64,000 bases of DNA from Winogradskyella sp046545555 (GTDB lineage: Bacteria; Bacteroidota; Bacteroidia; Flavobacteriales; Flavobacteriaceae). The notes under the pieces were generated by a model, which was not told the origin of the DNA, made no database searches, and saw only the letters and a list, made by a program, of their open reading frames with translations. Shown one piece after another: positions 33,402 to 42,000 of the stretch (positions are counted from its first letter, which is position 1; each line of letters begins with the position of its first letter). The stretch spans positions 1,426,001 to 1,490,000 of the forward strand of contig NZ_JBHZTH010000001.1 of the NCBI RefSeq assembly GCF_046545555.1, given 5' to 3'. The translations under genes were made by a program, and so were the position numbers.

Positions 33402-35506
33402 TTTTTAACTAGTTTTAGGTTCTTCCTGTTACCATTGTCTTCTAAAGACACAATGTATAATCCACTTTGTAATTCTGAAATATATATTGGTCTACTCAGA
33501 TTATGATGCTTTAGTTGTATAATAATTTTACCGTTTAAATCCATAATTTTCACATTAGCCTTAGTTGAGCTCATAGATTCGATTCTTAAGAGATCTTTCG
33601 ATGGATTTGGGACTAGTGTGAAATTAATTTCATTCATAGACACATCTGTATTACTTAGCGTGTCATTTTCATTTAATCGCGACACATTTGATAATAATCT
33701 TACATAAGCTGCTTGATAATAAATTGCAGGTTCACTAATTTCCCATGAGTTATCAGGGAATCCTGTATTAAAATCTAAATAGCTTTTCTGTGCTGGTTGA
33801 TTGTATGGTGGACTTAGATTTGTATTAGCAGTATAGTTCTGATTTGCACCACCTGCCAAAAAACCAGGAGCTGGTCCATATGTTGTTAAATCTGCATTAT
33901 CCCATTGCGTGCCATCATAGAACCAAGTGTGGTAAATTTCTTTTAGACTGTTTTCTGCTCCATAAGAATTCATACTGCTGAGGTAAACAATGTCTAACGG
34001 ATTAACTCCATGATAATAATGAAGAATCTCTTTTGCTCTTAGATTATATGATGATGTAATCGATGTATTGATGTTATATTTGCTAAATATTAAATTTAAG
34101 TTACCCATACCTGCACGAGAAGAACTGCTTCCCCAATGATACGTCCAATCATTACAATAGCCTCTATATAAATCTAGCGTATTAAATTGAAAGTAATTGG
34201 TGTAATTATTTGCAGCTGCAGTTTCGGCAGAATTTAAAATCGTTGTAACCAAATTATTATTGGCATTAGTTAATGTTGTATAATGCAATAAGGCATCAAT
34301 ACTTAAAATATTATAATTATCCCATTGGTCGTTATTGAGAACATCTGTATCATTACTATTAGTAACTATATATTGATTGTATGCTAAATCATCTGTGAGG
34401 TCAAATAAATAAATTGCGGCTGTAAGGGCCATCTCTCGTTGTGTTGCACTATCTCTATCGGCATCACCAGCAACTATAGAGCCATCATCGCAGTTTTCTT
34501 GTAATGTATTTGTATTAAGGTATGGTAAAACCCAATTCCAACATAATATAGCTCGGTTTTCTAATGTTTGCGAATAAGATTCTAATTGAGGGAATTCACT
34601 AAATACTTTTGCAGCATGAGCTAAAACAGAAGCTGCAGCTAAAGCCGAAGAGGTACAAACAGGGCCGTAATACCTAGTGTCATAATTTACGCTTGGCGGA
34701 GCACTCGTGTTTTCATTAAAATTTCTATTCCCCATTTTTATATGAACGGATCCGTCAATATTTATCATTTTGAGCAGCCAATCGGTTTCCCATTTAATTT
34801 CGTCAATTAGGTCTGGAATACCATTACCAGATTCAGGAATATTAAAATCATCACCAAATACTGATGAATTTTCTTGGTATGCCCAAAGTAAGTCATGTAC
34901 CGTAGTTTCTGTAAACGTGACATATTTGTTATAATCTCCAGCATCAAACCAGCCACCTCTCATATCTTTCGTAGTTGAAGTATTACCTTGGTCATAAACA
35001 TCTCTCGCAAATTCATCTTGCGCAAAAGAGATTGCATCTGCATAAGGCGTTAAAACATAAGGTTCAACTTTTTCGATGCCAGCTCTATTATAATAAAACA
35101 TTTTTGAGGTGATTTTTATGAGGTCATCATAGACAGCATCATTGATTTCAAAAACTGCAGAAGACTCATTAGTTGAGGTATCAAAAATGTAATAACTGCC
35201 TGGTGTCGTTACTGTAGAAAAATCGAACCACCAACCTGTATCTCCCGATTGTGAATGTATATTTCCATTATCCCATTGTACAATACCACCAGAGTATACA
35301 ACAGAATTATCAGAAGTATTTCTTACTTCCATAGTACTACTAGGATTATAGCTTTGACCGCTATTAAAACCCATTTGCGGATTACTTATTACGGCAACTT
35401 TTGTACTTGATGGTTTATAGCCAAACTGATCTATATGAATAAAATCACTATGTTGTGCAACACAAAAAAGTGGGCAAAGGAAATAGATAAGGTAAATCTT
35501 TTTCAT
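33398..35506 (-). CDS. Glycoside hydrolase family 9 enzyme with type IX sorting domain
   Basis: The 702-residue secreted enzyme has a signal peptide (about 1-17, ending FCVAQ), an N-terminal Ig-like cellulase domain (about 20-125, opening with FIHIDQFGYKPSSTKVAVIS), a GH9 catalytic barrel (about 130-615) and a C-terminal T9SS type A sorting domain (about 630-702, with LVPNPSKDLLRIE and ISELQSGLYIVSLEDNG). Catalytic residues are visible: the Asp pair in GGWFDAGDYNKY and the acid Glu in WEISEPAIYYQAA. GH9 members mostly cleave beta-1,4-glucans such as cellulose or mixed-linkage glucan; the exact substrate is not certain. Export by the GldKLMN system encoded in the same window is expected. Confidence 0.92.
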   Translation of the reverse strand: MKKIYLIYFLCPLFCVAQHSDFIHIDQFGYKPSSTKVAVISNPQMGFNSGQSYNPSSTMEVRNTSDNSVVYSGGIVQWDNGNIHSQSGDTGWWFDFSTVTTPGSYYIFDTSTNESSAVFEINDAVYDDLIKITSKMFYYNRAGIEKVEPYVLTPYADAISFAQDEFARDVYDQGNTSTTKDMRGGWFDAGDYNKYVTFTETTVHDLLWAYQENSSVFGDDFNIPESGNGIPDLIDEIKWETDWLLKMINIDGSVHIKMGNRNFNENTSAPPSVNYDTRYYGPVCTSSALAAASVLAHAAKVFSEFPQLESYSQTLENRAILCWNWVLPYLNTNTLQENCDDGSIVAGDADRDSATQREMALTAAIYLFDLTDDLAYNQYIVTNSNDTDVLNNDQWDNYNILSIDALLHYTTLTNANNNLVTTILNSAETAAANNYTNYFQFNTLDLYRGYCNDWTYHWGSSSSRAGMGNLNLIFSKYNINTSITSSYNLRAKEILHYYHGVNPLDIVYLSSMNSYGAENSLKEIYHTWFYDGTQWDNADLTTYGPAPGFLAGGANQNYTANTNLSPPYNQPAQKSYLDFNTGFPDNSWEISEPAIYYQAAYVRLLSNVSRLNENDTLSNTDVSMNEINFTLVPNPSKDLLRIESMSSTKANVKIMDLNGKIIIQLKHHNLSRPIYISELQSGLYIVSLEDNGNRKNLKLVKN

Positions 35507-35555
35507 ATAAGTAGGTGTAAAGGTATATACTTAAATGTACGATAAAAAAGTAAAT

Positions 35556-36023
35556 TTAGATGTTTTTAACCCTCACGCTATCAGGTACTAACTTGGTGTA
35601 ATTACCATTATTTCTGATTACATCTCTTACAATTGAAGATGAAATATAAGAGGTGCTGGCTGCTGTTAAAAGAAAAACAGTCTCAATAGGGGCAAGGTCT
35701 CTATTAGTATGTGCAATAGCTTTTTCAAACTCAAAATCGGCAGGATTTCTCAGTCCTCTTAATATAAATTCTACATTATTTTTTTGGCAAAAATCTACAG
35801 TTAGACCTTTGTAGGTTACAACTTTCACTCTGGGTTCATCTTTAAAAGACTTTTCAATAAATTTTTGACGTTCTTCTAATGAGAACATATATTTTTTATC
35901 AGCGTTAATACCAATAGCGACAATAACTTCATCAAAAAGTTTTACACTACGCTTTATAATGTCATAGTGTCCTAGAGTTATAGGGTCAAAAGATCCAGGG
36001 AAAATTGCTCGTTTCATAGCCAT
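35556..36023 (-). CDS. coaD: Phosphopantetheine adenylyltransferase
   Basis: CoaD transfers AMP from ATP to 4'-phosphopantetheine, the fourth step of coenzyme A synthesis. The 155-residue protein has the nucleotidyltransferase signature PGSFDPITLGHYDII (about 8-22, the TxGH motif), the FILRGLRNPADFEFE segment (about 85-99) and the C-terminal ISSSIVRDVI (about 129-138). The start could be 36023 or the second Met at 36017. The gene lies 49 bases downstream of ddl on the minus strand. Confidence 0.96.
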   Translation of the reverse strand: MAMKRAIFPGSFDPITLGHYDIIKRSVKLFDEVIVAIGINADKKYMFSLEERQKFIEKSFKDEPRVKVVTYKGLTVDFCQKNNVEFILRGLRNPADFEFEKAIAHTNRDLAPIETVFLLTAASTSYISSSIVRDVIRNNGNYTKLVPDSVRVKNI

Positions 36024-36072
36024 TTTTTTGTCGTTTCCATAAATAGGGAACTATTAAATTCAAAGATAACTA

Positions 36073-37050
36073 TTAATTTCTCAACGCTTCTTTTATTGCA
36101 TTGTCAAACAATGCTTCCATACTTATACCAGCTTCTGCAGCTTGTTGTGGTAAGATACTTTCATTAGTTAATCCTGGGACAGTGTTCACTTCTAATAAAT
36201 AAGGTTCATCATTTTTAAAGATAAATTCACTTCTAGAAAATCCCTTCATACCTAATATATCATAGATTTGCTTAGCTAACTTTCTTGTTTTTTGTTCATA
36301 GTCTTTAGAGATTCGAGCAGGTGTAATTTCTTGAGATTTACCTTCATATTTGGCGGCATAATCAAAGAAATCATTTTCAGAAACAATTTCAGTAATTGGT
36401 AAAACTGTAGTCTCTCCTTTATATGAAATTACACCAACTGAAACTTCAACCCCATCCAAATATTGTTCAATAATGATTTCATCGTCTTCATTAAAAGAAT
36501 TGTCTATGGCTGCTTTTAAATCTTCTTTTTTATAAACTTTAGAAATTCCGAAACTACTACCGGCTTTATTAGCTTTCACAAAACATGGTAAGCCCACTCT
36601 GGCTACTATTGTATCTTCATCAATAGTATCACCTAGATTTAGATAATAGCTTTCAGCAGTTTTAATACCATGTGGTTTTAGTGTTGCTAACAAATCTCGT
36701 TTATTAAATGTAAGCGCTGCTTGATACATGCTACAACTTGTTTGTGGTATATCTAATAATTCAAAATAAGCTTGCATATAGCCATCTTCACCAGGTGCAC
36801 CATGTATAGCATTAAAAACACAATCAAAATTAATTTTGGTTTCATTTACCAAAACTGAAAAATCATTTTTATCTAGAGAAAATTCTTCCTCCATATCATT
36901 TACAAAGACCCATTTGTCTTTAAAAATGTGTATACGATACGCATTATATTTTTCCTTATCTAAATTGTTATAAACTACATTACCACTTTTTAGCGAAATT
37001 TTGTATTCGCTAGAGTAACCTCCCATTATGATTGCAATATTCTTTTTCAT
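36073..37050 (-). CDS. ddl: D-alanine--D-alanine ligase
   Basis: Ddl makes the D-Ala-D-Ala dipeptide for peptidoglycan. The ATG at 37050 starts MKKNIAIIMGGYSSEYKISL with the family's N-terminal GG-(Y/C)-S-x-E motif; a frame from 37086 adds 12 residues with no similarity and was rejected. The 325-residue protein has the ATP-grasp body with GLPCFVKANKAGSSFGISKV (about 138-157), the IIEQYLDGVEVSVGVI segment and the C-terminal EVNTVPGLTNES (about 295-306). It is divergent from the PASTA gene. Confidence 0.96.
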   Translation of the reverse strand: MKKNIAIIMGGYSSEYKISLKSGNVVYNNLDKEKYNAYRIHIFKDKWVFVNDMEEEFSLDKNDFSVLVNETKINFDCVFNAIHGAPGEDGYMQAYFELLDIPQTSCSMYQAALTFNKRDLLATLKPHGIKTAESYYLNLGDTIDEDTIVARVGLPCFVKANKAGSSFGISKVYKKEDLKAAIDNSFNEDDEIIIEQYLDGVEVSVGVISYKGETTVLPITEIVSENDFFDYAAKYEGKSQEITPARISKDYEQKTRKLAKQIYDILGMKGFSRSEFIFKNDEPYLLEVNTVPGLTNESILPQQAAEAGISMEALFDNAIKEALRN

Positions 37051-37130
37051 TTCTCTAGTAAAAAATGTATAATGTAAAAGTATCATTTATTTTGCATAAA
37101 CTAAATACCAAGTCAATACGTATATAAATT

Positions 37131-37159
37131 TTATCGCGTTATATATTTTCTTAATTTTG
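37131..37159 (+). promoter_or_regulatory. Candidate promoter of the PASTA/RluA genes
   Basis: TTA at 37131-37133, 18 bases, then TAATTTTG (37152-37159), a perfect -7 box, with a predicted leader of about 13 bases to the ATG at 37178. Confidence 0.45.
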
Positions 37160-37177
37160 TTCACTATTATTTAGCTT

Positions 37178-37729
37178 ATGAGTTTTGTTAAATTTCTTAC
37201 CAGTAAAGTGTTTTTTAAACAATTAGCATTAGCAATTGTTGCAGTCATTATTTTATGTTTTGTTATGCTAAAATGGTTAAATATTACCACTAACCATGGC
37301 GATTTTGTTACTGTGCCAGATTTAAAAGGCAAATCTTTAGAAACTGTTGAGATAGAGCTTAACGATAATGATTTAACAATGAAGATTCAGGATTCGGCTA
37401 ATTATAATCCTAATTACCCAAAGTACTCAGTTATAGAGCAAAACCCAGAGGCAGGATCTCAAGTAAAAGAGAATAGAAAAGTTTATCTAATTTTAAATCC
37501 GTCTGGATATCGAAAAGTTGAAGTGCCAAATATATTGAAACGTACTTTTAGACAAGCTAAACCGCAATTACAAGCATTAGAATTTAAATTAGGTAACATA
37601 ACATATATAGATAACATAGGTAAAGATGTTGTCTTAGGAATGAAGTACGACGGAAAAATGCTAAAACCTGGTACACAATTACCACTAACGTCTACTATAG
37701 ATTTAGTCTTAGGTAACGGTAAACGCTAA
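37178..37729 (+). CDS. PASTA-domain membrane protein
   Basis: The 183-residue protein has one membrane helix (about 12-32) and two PASTA repeats (about 42-108 and 112-180), beginning VTVPDLKGKSLETVEIELND and VEVPNILKRTFRQAKPQLQA. PASTA domains bind peptidoglycan or muropeptides in penicillin-binding proteins and kinases; here no catalytic domain is attached. The location beside ddl and an RluA-type enzyme is, to my knowledge, conserved in Flavobacteriia. The function is unproven; an envelope-sensing or cell-wall-binding role is inferred. Confidence 0.9.
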   Translation: MSFVKFLTSKVFFKQLALAIVAVIILCFVMLKWLNITTNHGDFVTVPDLKGKSLETVEIELNDNDLTMKIQDSANYNPNYPKYSVIEQNPEAGSQVKENRKVYLILNPSGYRKVEVPNILKRTFRQAKPQLQALEFKLGNITYIDNIGKDVVLGMKYDGKMLKPGTQLPLTSTIDLVLGNGKR

Positions 37730-37734
37730 ACGAT

Positions 37735-38766
37735 ATGCCTAACATACCAGATACGCAGCAAGAAGAAAACGAACTATATGAGCATCATGCATTTAAAGTT
37801 GTAAATGGACAACAACCGCTTAGAATAGATAAATACTTAATGAATTTTATTGAGAATGCTACACGAAATAAAATACAAGCTGCGGCAAAAGAGGGAAGTA
37901 TTTTTGTGAATGATGTTCCAGTTAAATCAAATTATAAAGTAAAACCAAACGATGTAATAACTGTTAAGTTTGAACATCCTCCTCATGAGAATTTATTAAT
38001 AGCTGAAGATATTCCTATTGATATCGTGTATGAAGATGATGATTTATTAGTGGTAAATAAATCTGCTGGTATGGTAGTTCATCCAGGACATGGAAATTAT
38101 TCTGGCACCTTAATTAATGGACTAATTTATCATTTTGAAAACCTACCAAATAATTCTAGTAATAGACCTGGATTAGTGCACCGAATTGATAAAGATACAA
38201 GTGGCTTATTAGTTGTAGCAAAAACAGAAAATGCTATGGCCCATTTATCTAATCAGTTTGCAAAAAAAACAAGTAAGCGCGAGTATTTGGCCTTGGTTTG
38301 GGGAAATATGATTGATGATGAAGGCACTATAGAAGGGAATATTGGTCGTCACCCAAAAAACAGATTGCAAAATACGGTATATTTAGATGATGAAGAAGAA
38401 AAAGGAAAACCTGCCATAACACATTATAAGGTTCTTGAGCGTTTGGGTTATGTGACTTTAGTTAGTTGTAAACTTGAAACTGGTCGTACACATCAAATTC
38501 GCGTGCATATGAAGCACATTGGGCATACCTTATTTAATGATGAGCGATATGGTGGTGAACGCATCTTAAAAGGTACTACTTTTACTAAGTATAAACAATT
38601 TGTGGAAAATTGTTTTAAAATTTTGCCACGACAAGCACTACATGCTAAAACCTTGGGTTTTGAACATCCTACAACCGGCAAATGGTTAAGCTTTACCAGT
38701 GATGTTCCGGAGGATATAGAACAATGTATTGAGAAGTGGAGAAATTATGCAAAGCACACAAGTTAA
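37735..38766 (+). CDS. RluA family pseudouridine synthase
   Basis: The 343-residue enzyme isomerises uridine to pseudouridine in RNA, probably 23S rRNA. It has an N-terminal S4 RNA-binding domain (about 25-85) and the catalytic domain with GLVHRIDKDTSGLLVVAKT (about 142-160); the Asp of RIDKDT is the catalytic residue. LETGRTHQIRVHMKHIGH (about 246-263) is a second signature. It resembles RluD by overall layout, but the exact target site cannot be read. It starts 5 bases after the PASTA gene. Confidence 0.93.
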   Translation: MPNIPDTQQEENELYEHHAFKVVNGQQPLRIDKYLMNFIENATRNKIQAAAKEGSIFVNDVPVKSNYKVKPNDVITVKFEHPPHENLLIAEDIPIDIVYEDDDLLVVNKSAGMVVHPGHGNYSGTLINGLIYHFENLPNNSSNRPGLVHRIDKDTSGLLVVAKTENAMAHLSNQFAKKTSKREYLALVWGNMIDDEGTIEGNIGRHPKNRLQNTVYLDDEEEKGKPAITHYKVLERLGYVTLVSCKLETGRTHQIRVHMKHIGHTLFNDERYGGERILKGTTFTKYKQFVENCFKILPRQALHAKTLGFEHPTTGKWLSFTSDVPEDIEQCIEKWRNYAKHTS

Positions 38767-38776
38767 CTAAAATGTT

Positions 38777-39289
38777 ATGAAGGTAAGACGCACACTAATA
38801 GTACTTATTTCATGTATAGCACTATTTACATGTAATAGCGACGATGATAATGATTTTAGAGATATCCTAGAGATTTGGGATTTAGAGTCTATAGTTGTTG
38901 AAGAACTTTATGACTTTAATGGCGATAACGATTTTACCGGAAATTTAACAAATGAACTCTCTTGTTTTAATTTTGATAGTTACACACTTTATACAGGCGG
39001 TATTGCAGTAGAGTCAGTATCAAAAAATTTGTCACTTTATTTTGATGATAATACTGGAGAAGTTGTAGGTACTTGCGACGTGTTTTCGACAATTTCAGAA
39101 GGGATTCTAAGCTGGTCTATTACAGGAGATGAGCTAACTTTTAGTTTCGATGGTACCTCTGTTACTGGTACAATAGATGGCGATATGTTAACTTTCGATG
39201 CTATTGACTTTTCAGTTTATACTAATGCTTCACTTAATGAGGTGGATATAGCTATACCTGCAATTTTCACATATAGGTTAAGACAATAA
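38777..39289 (+). CDS. Lipoprotein of unknown function (lipocalin-like size)
   Basis: The 170-residue product has a lipoprotein signal with Cys at residue 19 (IALFTC) followed by an acidic linker (NSDDDND). The remainder alternates short beta-like segments (for example ILSWSITGDELTFSFDGTSV), as in the small lipocalin-like lipoproteins common in Flavobacteriia. I cannot name a family. The acidic residues directly after the Cys resemble the surface-export signal known for Bacteroidetes lipoproteins, so surface exposure is possible. It lies 10 bases after the RluA gene. Confidence 0.78.
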   Translation: MKVRRTLIVLISCIALFTCNSDDDNDFRDILEIWDLESIVVEELYDFNGDNDFTGNLTNELSCFNFDSYTLYTGGIAVESVSKNLSLYFDDNTGEVVGTCDVFSTISEGILSWSITGDELTFSFDGTSVTGTIDGDMLTFDAIDFSVYTNASLNEVDIAIPAIFTYRLRQ

Positions 39290-39440
39290 TAATTACACTT
39301 TCGCAACATAGATAGTCTTTATATCTTCATAACTATTTGATGTTATAAACAGTAAACAATATTATTTAACTATTGTATTTTTATAATCGAAAAAGAAATT
39401 ATTAATTTTTATTAAAATACCGTTTTCGCGGACTTATAAT

Positions 39441-40199
39441 ATGAAACTTGTACTCTCACCAGCTAAATCCTTAGATTTTGAAAGCAAACTACCAACCACT
39501 AAAACTACAGAAGGTTGTTTTTTGGCAGAAGCCGAACGTTTAAATAAATTATTAAAAAAGAAGTCGCCGAAGAGTTTATCTAAATTAATGCATATTTCAG
39601 ATAATTTAGGCCAATTAAATTATGAGCGTAATCAAAATTGGGAGTTACCTTTTACAGCCGATAATGCGAGACAAGCAATTTATGCTTTTAGTGGCGATGT
39701 TTATAGAGGTTTAGATGCTTATAAAATAGACACCGAAAAGTTAGATAAAGTAGAAAGTACTGTTCGCATAATATCTGGTTTATATGGTTTACTCAAACCT
39801 TTAGATTTAGTGCAGCCCTACAGACTAGAAATGGGTACTAAAATGGCCGTAGGTAAGAATAAGAATTTATACGAATTTTGGAGAAAGAAAGTCACGCAAG
39901 CATTAAATGATGAATTAAAAGATGACGAGTTATTCTTAAATTTAGCAAGTAACGAATATTTTAAAGCTATAGATACTAAAACCTTAAAAGTCCCAGTGAT
40001 TAATGTTGCGTTTAAAGAATTTAAAAACGGGCAATATAAAATTATAGCCATTTTCGCAAAATTAGCGCGAGGCCTTATGACTCGTTATATTATAGATTCA
40101 GATGCTAAAACAATTGATGATATTAAAGGTTTTAATTATGATAATTATGGTTATAGTGAAGAGTTGTCTTCAGATGGTGAGTTGGTTTTTACGAGATAA
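39441..40199 (+). CDS. yaaA: YaaA family peroxide-stress protein
   Basis: The 252-residue protein matches YaaA (UPF0246), which in Escherichia coli limits damage from hydrogen peroxide by lowering free intracellular iron. Characteristic segments are MKLVLSPAKSLDFESKLP at the start, AIYAFSGDVYRGLDAY (about 75-90), RIISGLYGLLKPLDLVQPYR (about 110-129) and the C-terminal DIKGFNYDNYGYSEELSSDG. It appears monocistronic. No OxyR/PerR site was recognised in its AT-rich upstream region. Confidence 0.93.
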   Translation: MKLVLSPAKSLDFESKLPTTKTTEGCFLAEAERLNKLLKKKSPKSLSKLMHISDNLGQLNYERNQNWELPFTADNARQAIYAFSGDVYRGLDAYKIDTEKLDKVESTVRIISGLYGLLKPLDLVQPYRLEMGTKMAVGKNKNLYEFWRKKVTQALNDELKDDELFLNLASNEYFKAIDTKTLKVPVINVAFKEFKNGQYKIIAIFAKLARGLMTRYIIDSDAKTIDDIKGFNYDNYGYSEELSSDGELVFTR

Positions 40200-40229
40200 A
40201 TACTATCTTTAAATGACGAAAATTCATCA

Positions 40230-40952
40230 ATGTATTATTATTTAATCGTAGCACTTCAAGCATTCTGTATTTATCATGTATATAAGAACCGTAAGCCATA
40301 TTATTGGTACTTTCTTATATTTTTCATACCCGTTTTTGGTTCGATAATTTATATTATTACTCAGGTATATAATAAAAATGATGCTGAAAAAATTCAAGAA
40401 GAGTTTTCATCTATTTTAAATCCAACAAAAAAGATAAAAGATTTAGAAAAAAAGATTGAATTCTCTGATACGTATGCCAACAGAATTGAATTGGCAGATG
40501 CTTATGCGCAAAATTTAGATATGCCAAATGCCATTGTTAATTATAAGAAAACATTAGAAGATACAGATCAGAATGATTTATATGCACGTCAGCAATTGGT
40601 GTTATGTTACTTTCATCTTAAAGATTATGATGGTGTTACAGAATATGCAGAATCTATACAAGATAAGATTATTTTTAAAGGATCTAAGCAACAGTTTTGT
40701 TACGGTTTGGCGTTAAAGGATTTAGGCAAGATGAAAGAGGCTGAAGTTCAATTAAAGCAAATAGATAGACCTTACTCTAATTATGATGAACGACTAGAAC
40801 TGGCTAAATTCTATCTCGAAAACAATAGGATTGCCGAGGGTAAAACCTTACTAAAAGAAATATCGGAAGAGTCTGATCATATGACTAAGCCAAATAGACG
40901 TATTTACAAGGCTACAATTATTGAAGTAGAACGTTTGTTAAAATCTCTGTGA
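40230..40952 (+). CDS. TPR-containing membrane-anchored protein
   Basis: The 240-residue protein starts with two closely spaced hydrophobic segments (about 2-18 and 26-46), similar to the N-terminal region of cardiolipin synthases (PLDc_N-like: YWYFLIFFIPVFGSIIYIIT). A soluble part follows with about four TPR-like helical repeats (about 75-225), such as RIELADAYAQNLDMPNAIVN and RLELAKFYLENNRIAEGKTL. There is no phospholipase domain. A scaffolding role at the inner membrane is inferred from the architecture only. Confidence 0.8.
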   Translation: MYYYLIVALQAFCIYHVYKNRKPYYWYFLIFFIPVFGSIIYIITQVYNKNDAEKIQEEFSSILNPTKKIKDLEKKIEFSDTYANRIELADAYAQNLDMPNAIVNYKKTLEDTDQNDLYARQQLVLCYFHLKDYDGVTEYAESIQDKIIFKGSKQQFCYGLALKDLGKMKEAEVQLKQIDRPYSNYDERLELAKFYLENNRIAEGKTLLKEISEESDHMTKPNRRIYKATIIEVERLLKSL

Positions 40953-41093
40953 AGCTTTTAAAAAAAATATAGACGCTTTAAGAACAATTTATATTTAACG
41001 AATATTAGTGATTAACATTACTGAGTTCCTCAAAAGAGGTATTATTAGAATGGAAGTATTTCTTTTTGTTCCTCGGTTGTAGATTTCAAATCA

Positions 41094-41897
41094 ATGAAAA
41101 AAACGTTACAGATTACCAATGGATTAGCCCTTGGCTCGACTATATTTATTAATTATCTATCTAATACTGGATTAATGAATAATACCACTATTGGAAATCT
41201 GTCTGACGATTATAAGTCTTTGTTTACTCCAGCCGGTTATACATTTGCTATTTGGGGAATTATCTATTTACTCTTATTGGTATTTGCTATTTATCAAGGT
41301 AGAAGTTTATTTGTAAAAGTTAGAGATGATAGTTTTATTCAGAAAATAGGATGGTGGTTTGTTTTAAGTTGCTTTTTTAACTGTGCATGGGTGTTTGCTT
41401 GGATTTACGAATATACAGGGCTATCTTGTCTATTCATCTTCTTGTTATTGTTTTCATTATATAAAATTGTATGGAATAACCGTATGGAATTAGATGACAA
41501 GCGATTTTCTATAATTGCTTTTTTATGGTGGCCATTTGTTATTTATAGTGGTTGGGTTACTGTAGCCAGTATTGCCAATGTATCTACTTATTTAATTAAA
41601 ATAGAATGGGATGGCTTAGGTTTATCTCAAATTACTTGGACATTAATAATGATAAGTATTGCAGTAGTTATAAATTTAGTGATGACATGGAAACGTAATA
41701 TGAGAGAGTTTGCATTGGTTGGAGCTTGGGCTTTAGTAGGAATTGGTAATGCTAATACTGATTTCAATGATACAATTGTTGCAATAGCATTTATTGGTGC
41801 TGGTCTGTTATTACTGAGTACTGCATTACATAGTTATAAAAATAGAGAGACAAACCCATATTTAAAATTTAAACAATGGCGAGCATCTCTAAATTAG
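41094..41897 (+). CDS. TspO/MBR-like membrane protein
   Basis: The 267-residue protein has about seven to eight hydrophobic helices and is rich in Trp. The segment FTPAGYTFAIWGIIYLLLLV (about 45-64) matches the conserved first part of TspO-type tryptophan-rich sensory proteins, but the protein is considerably longer than classical TspO (about 160 residues), as in the long TspO-like family of Bacteroidetes and Cyanobacteria. Ligands of TspO include porphyrins and cholesterol; nothing here shows the substrate. It is monocistronic. Confidence 0.82.
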   Translation: MKKTLQITNGLALGSTIFINYLSNTGLMNNTTIGNLSDDYKSLFTPAGYTFAIWGIIYLLLLVFAIYQGRSLFVKVRDDSFIQKIGWWFVLSCFFNCAWVFAWIYEYTGLSCLFIFLLLFSLYKIVWNNRMELDDKRFSIIAFLWWPFVIYSGWVTVASIANVSTYLIKIEWDGLGLSQITWTLIMISIAVVINLVMTWKRNMREFALVGAWALVGIGNANTDFNDTIVAIAFIGAGLLLLSTALHSYKNRETNPYLKFKQWRASLN

Positions 41898-42000
41898 AAT
41901 ATGTTAGTATTAGTTCTACCATAGAATAAATTAACTGTAACTTCGCTCAAAATTAAAGGAGTGACCTAAATGAATAGAGTTTGCTTCATAAACTTTACAT

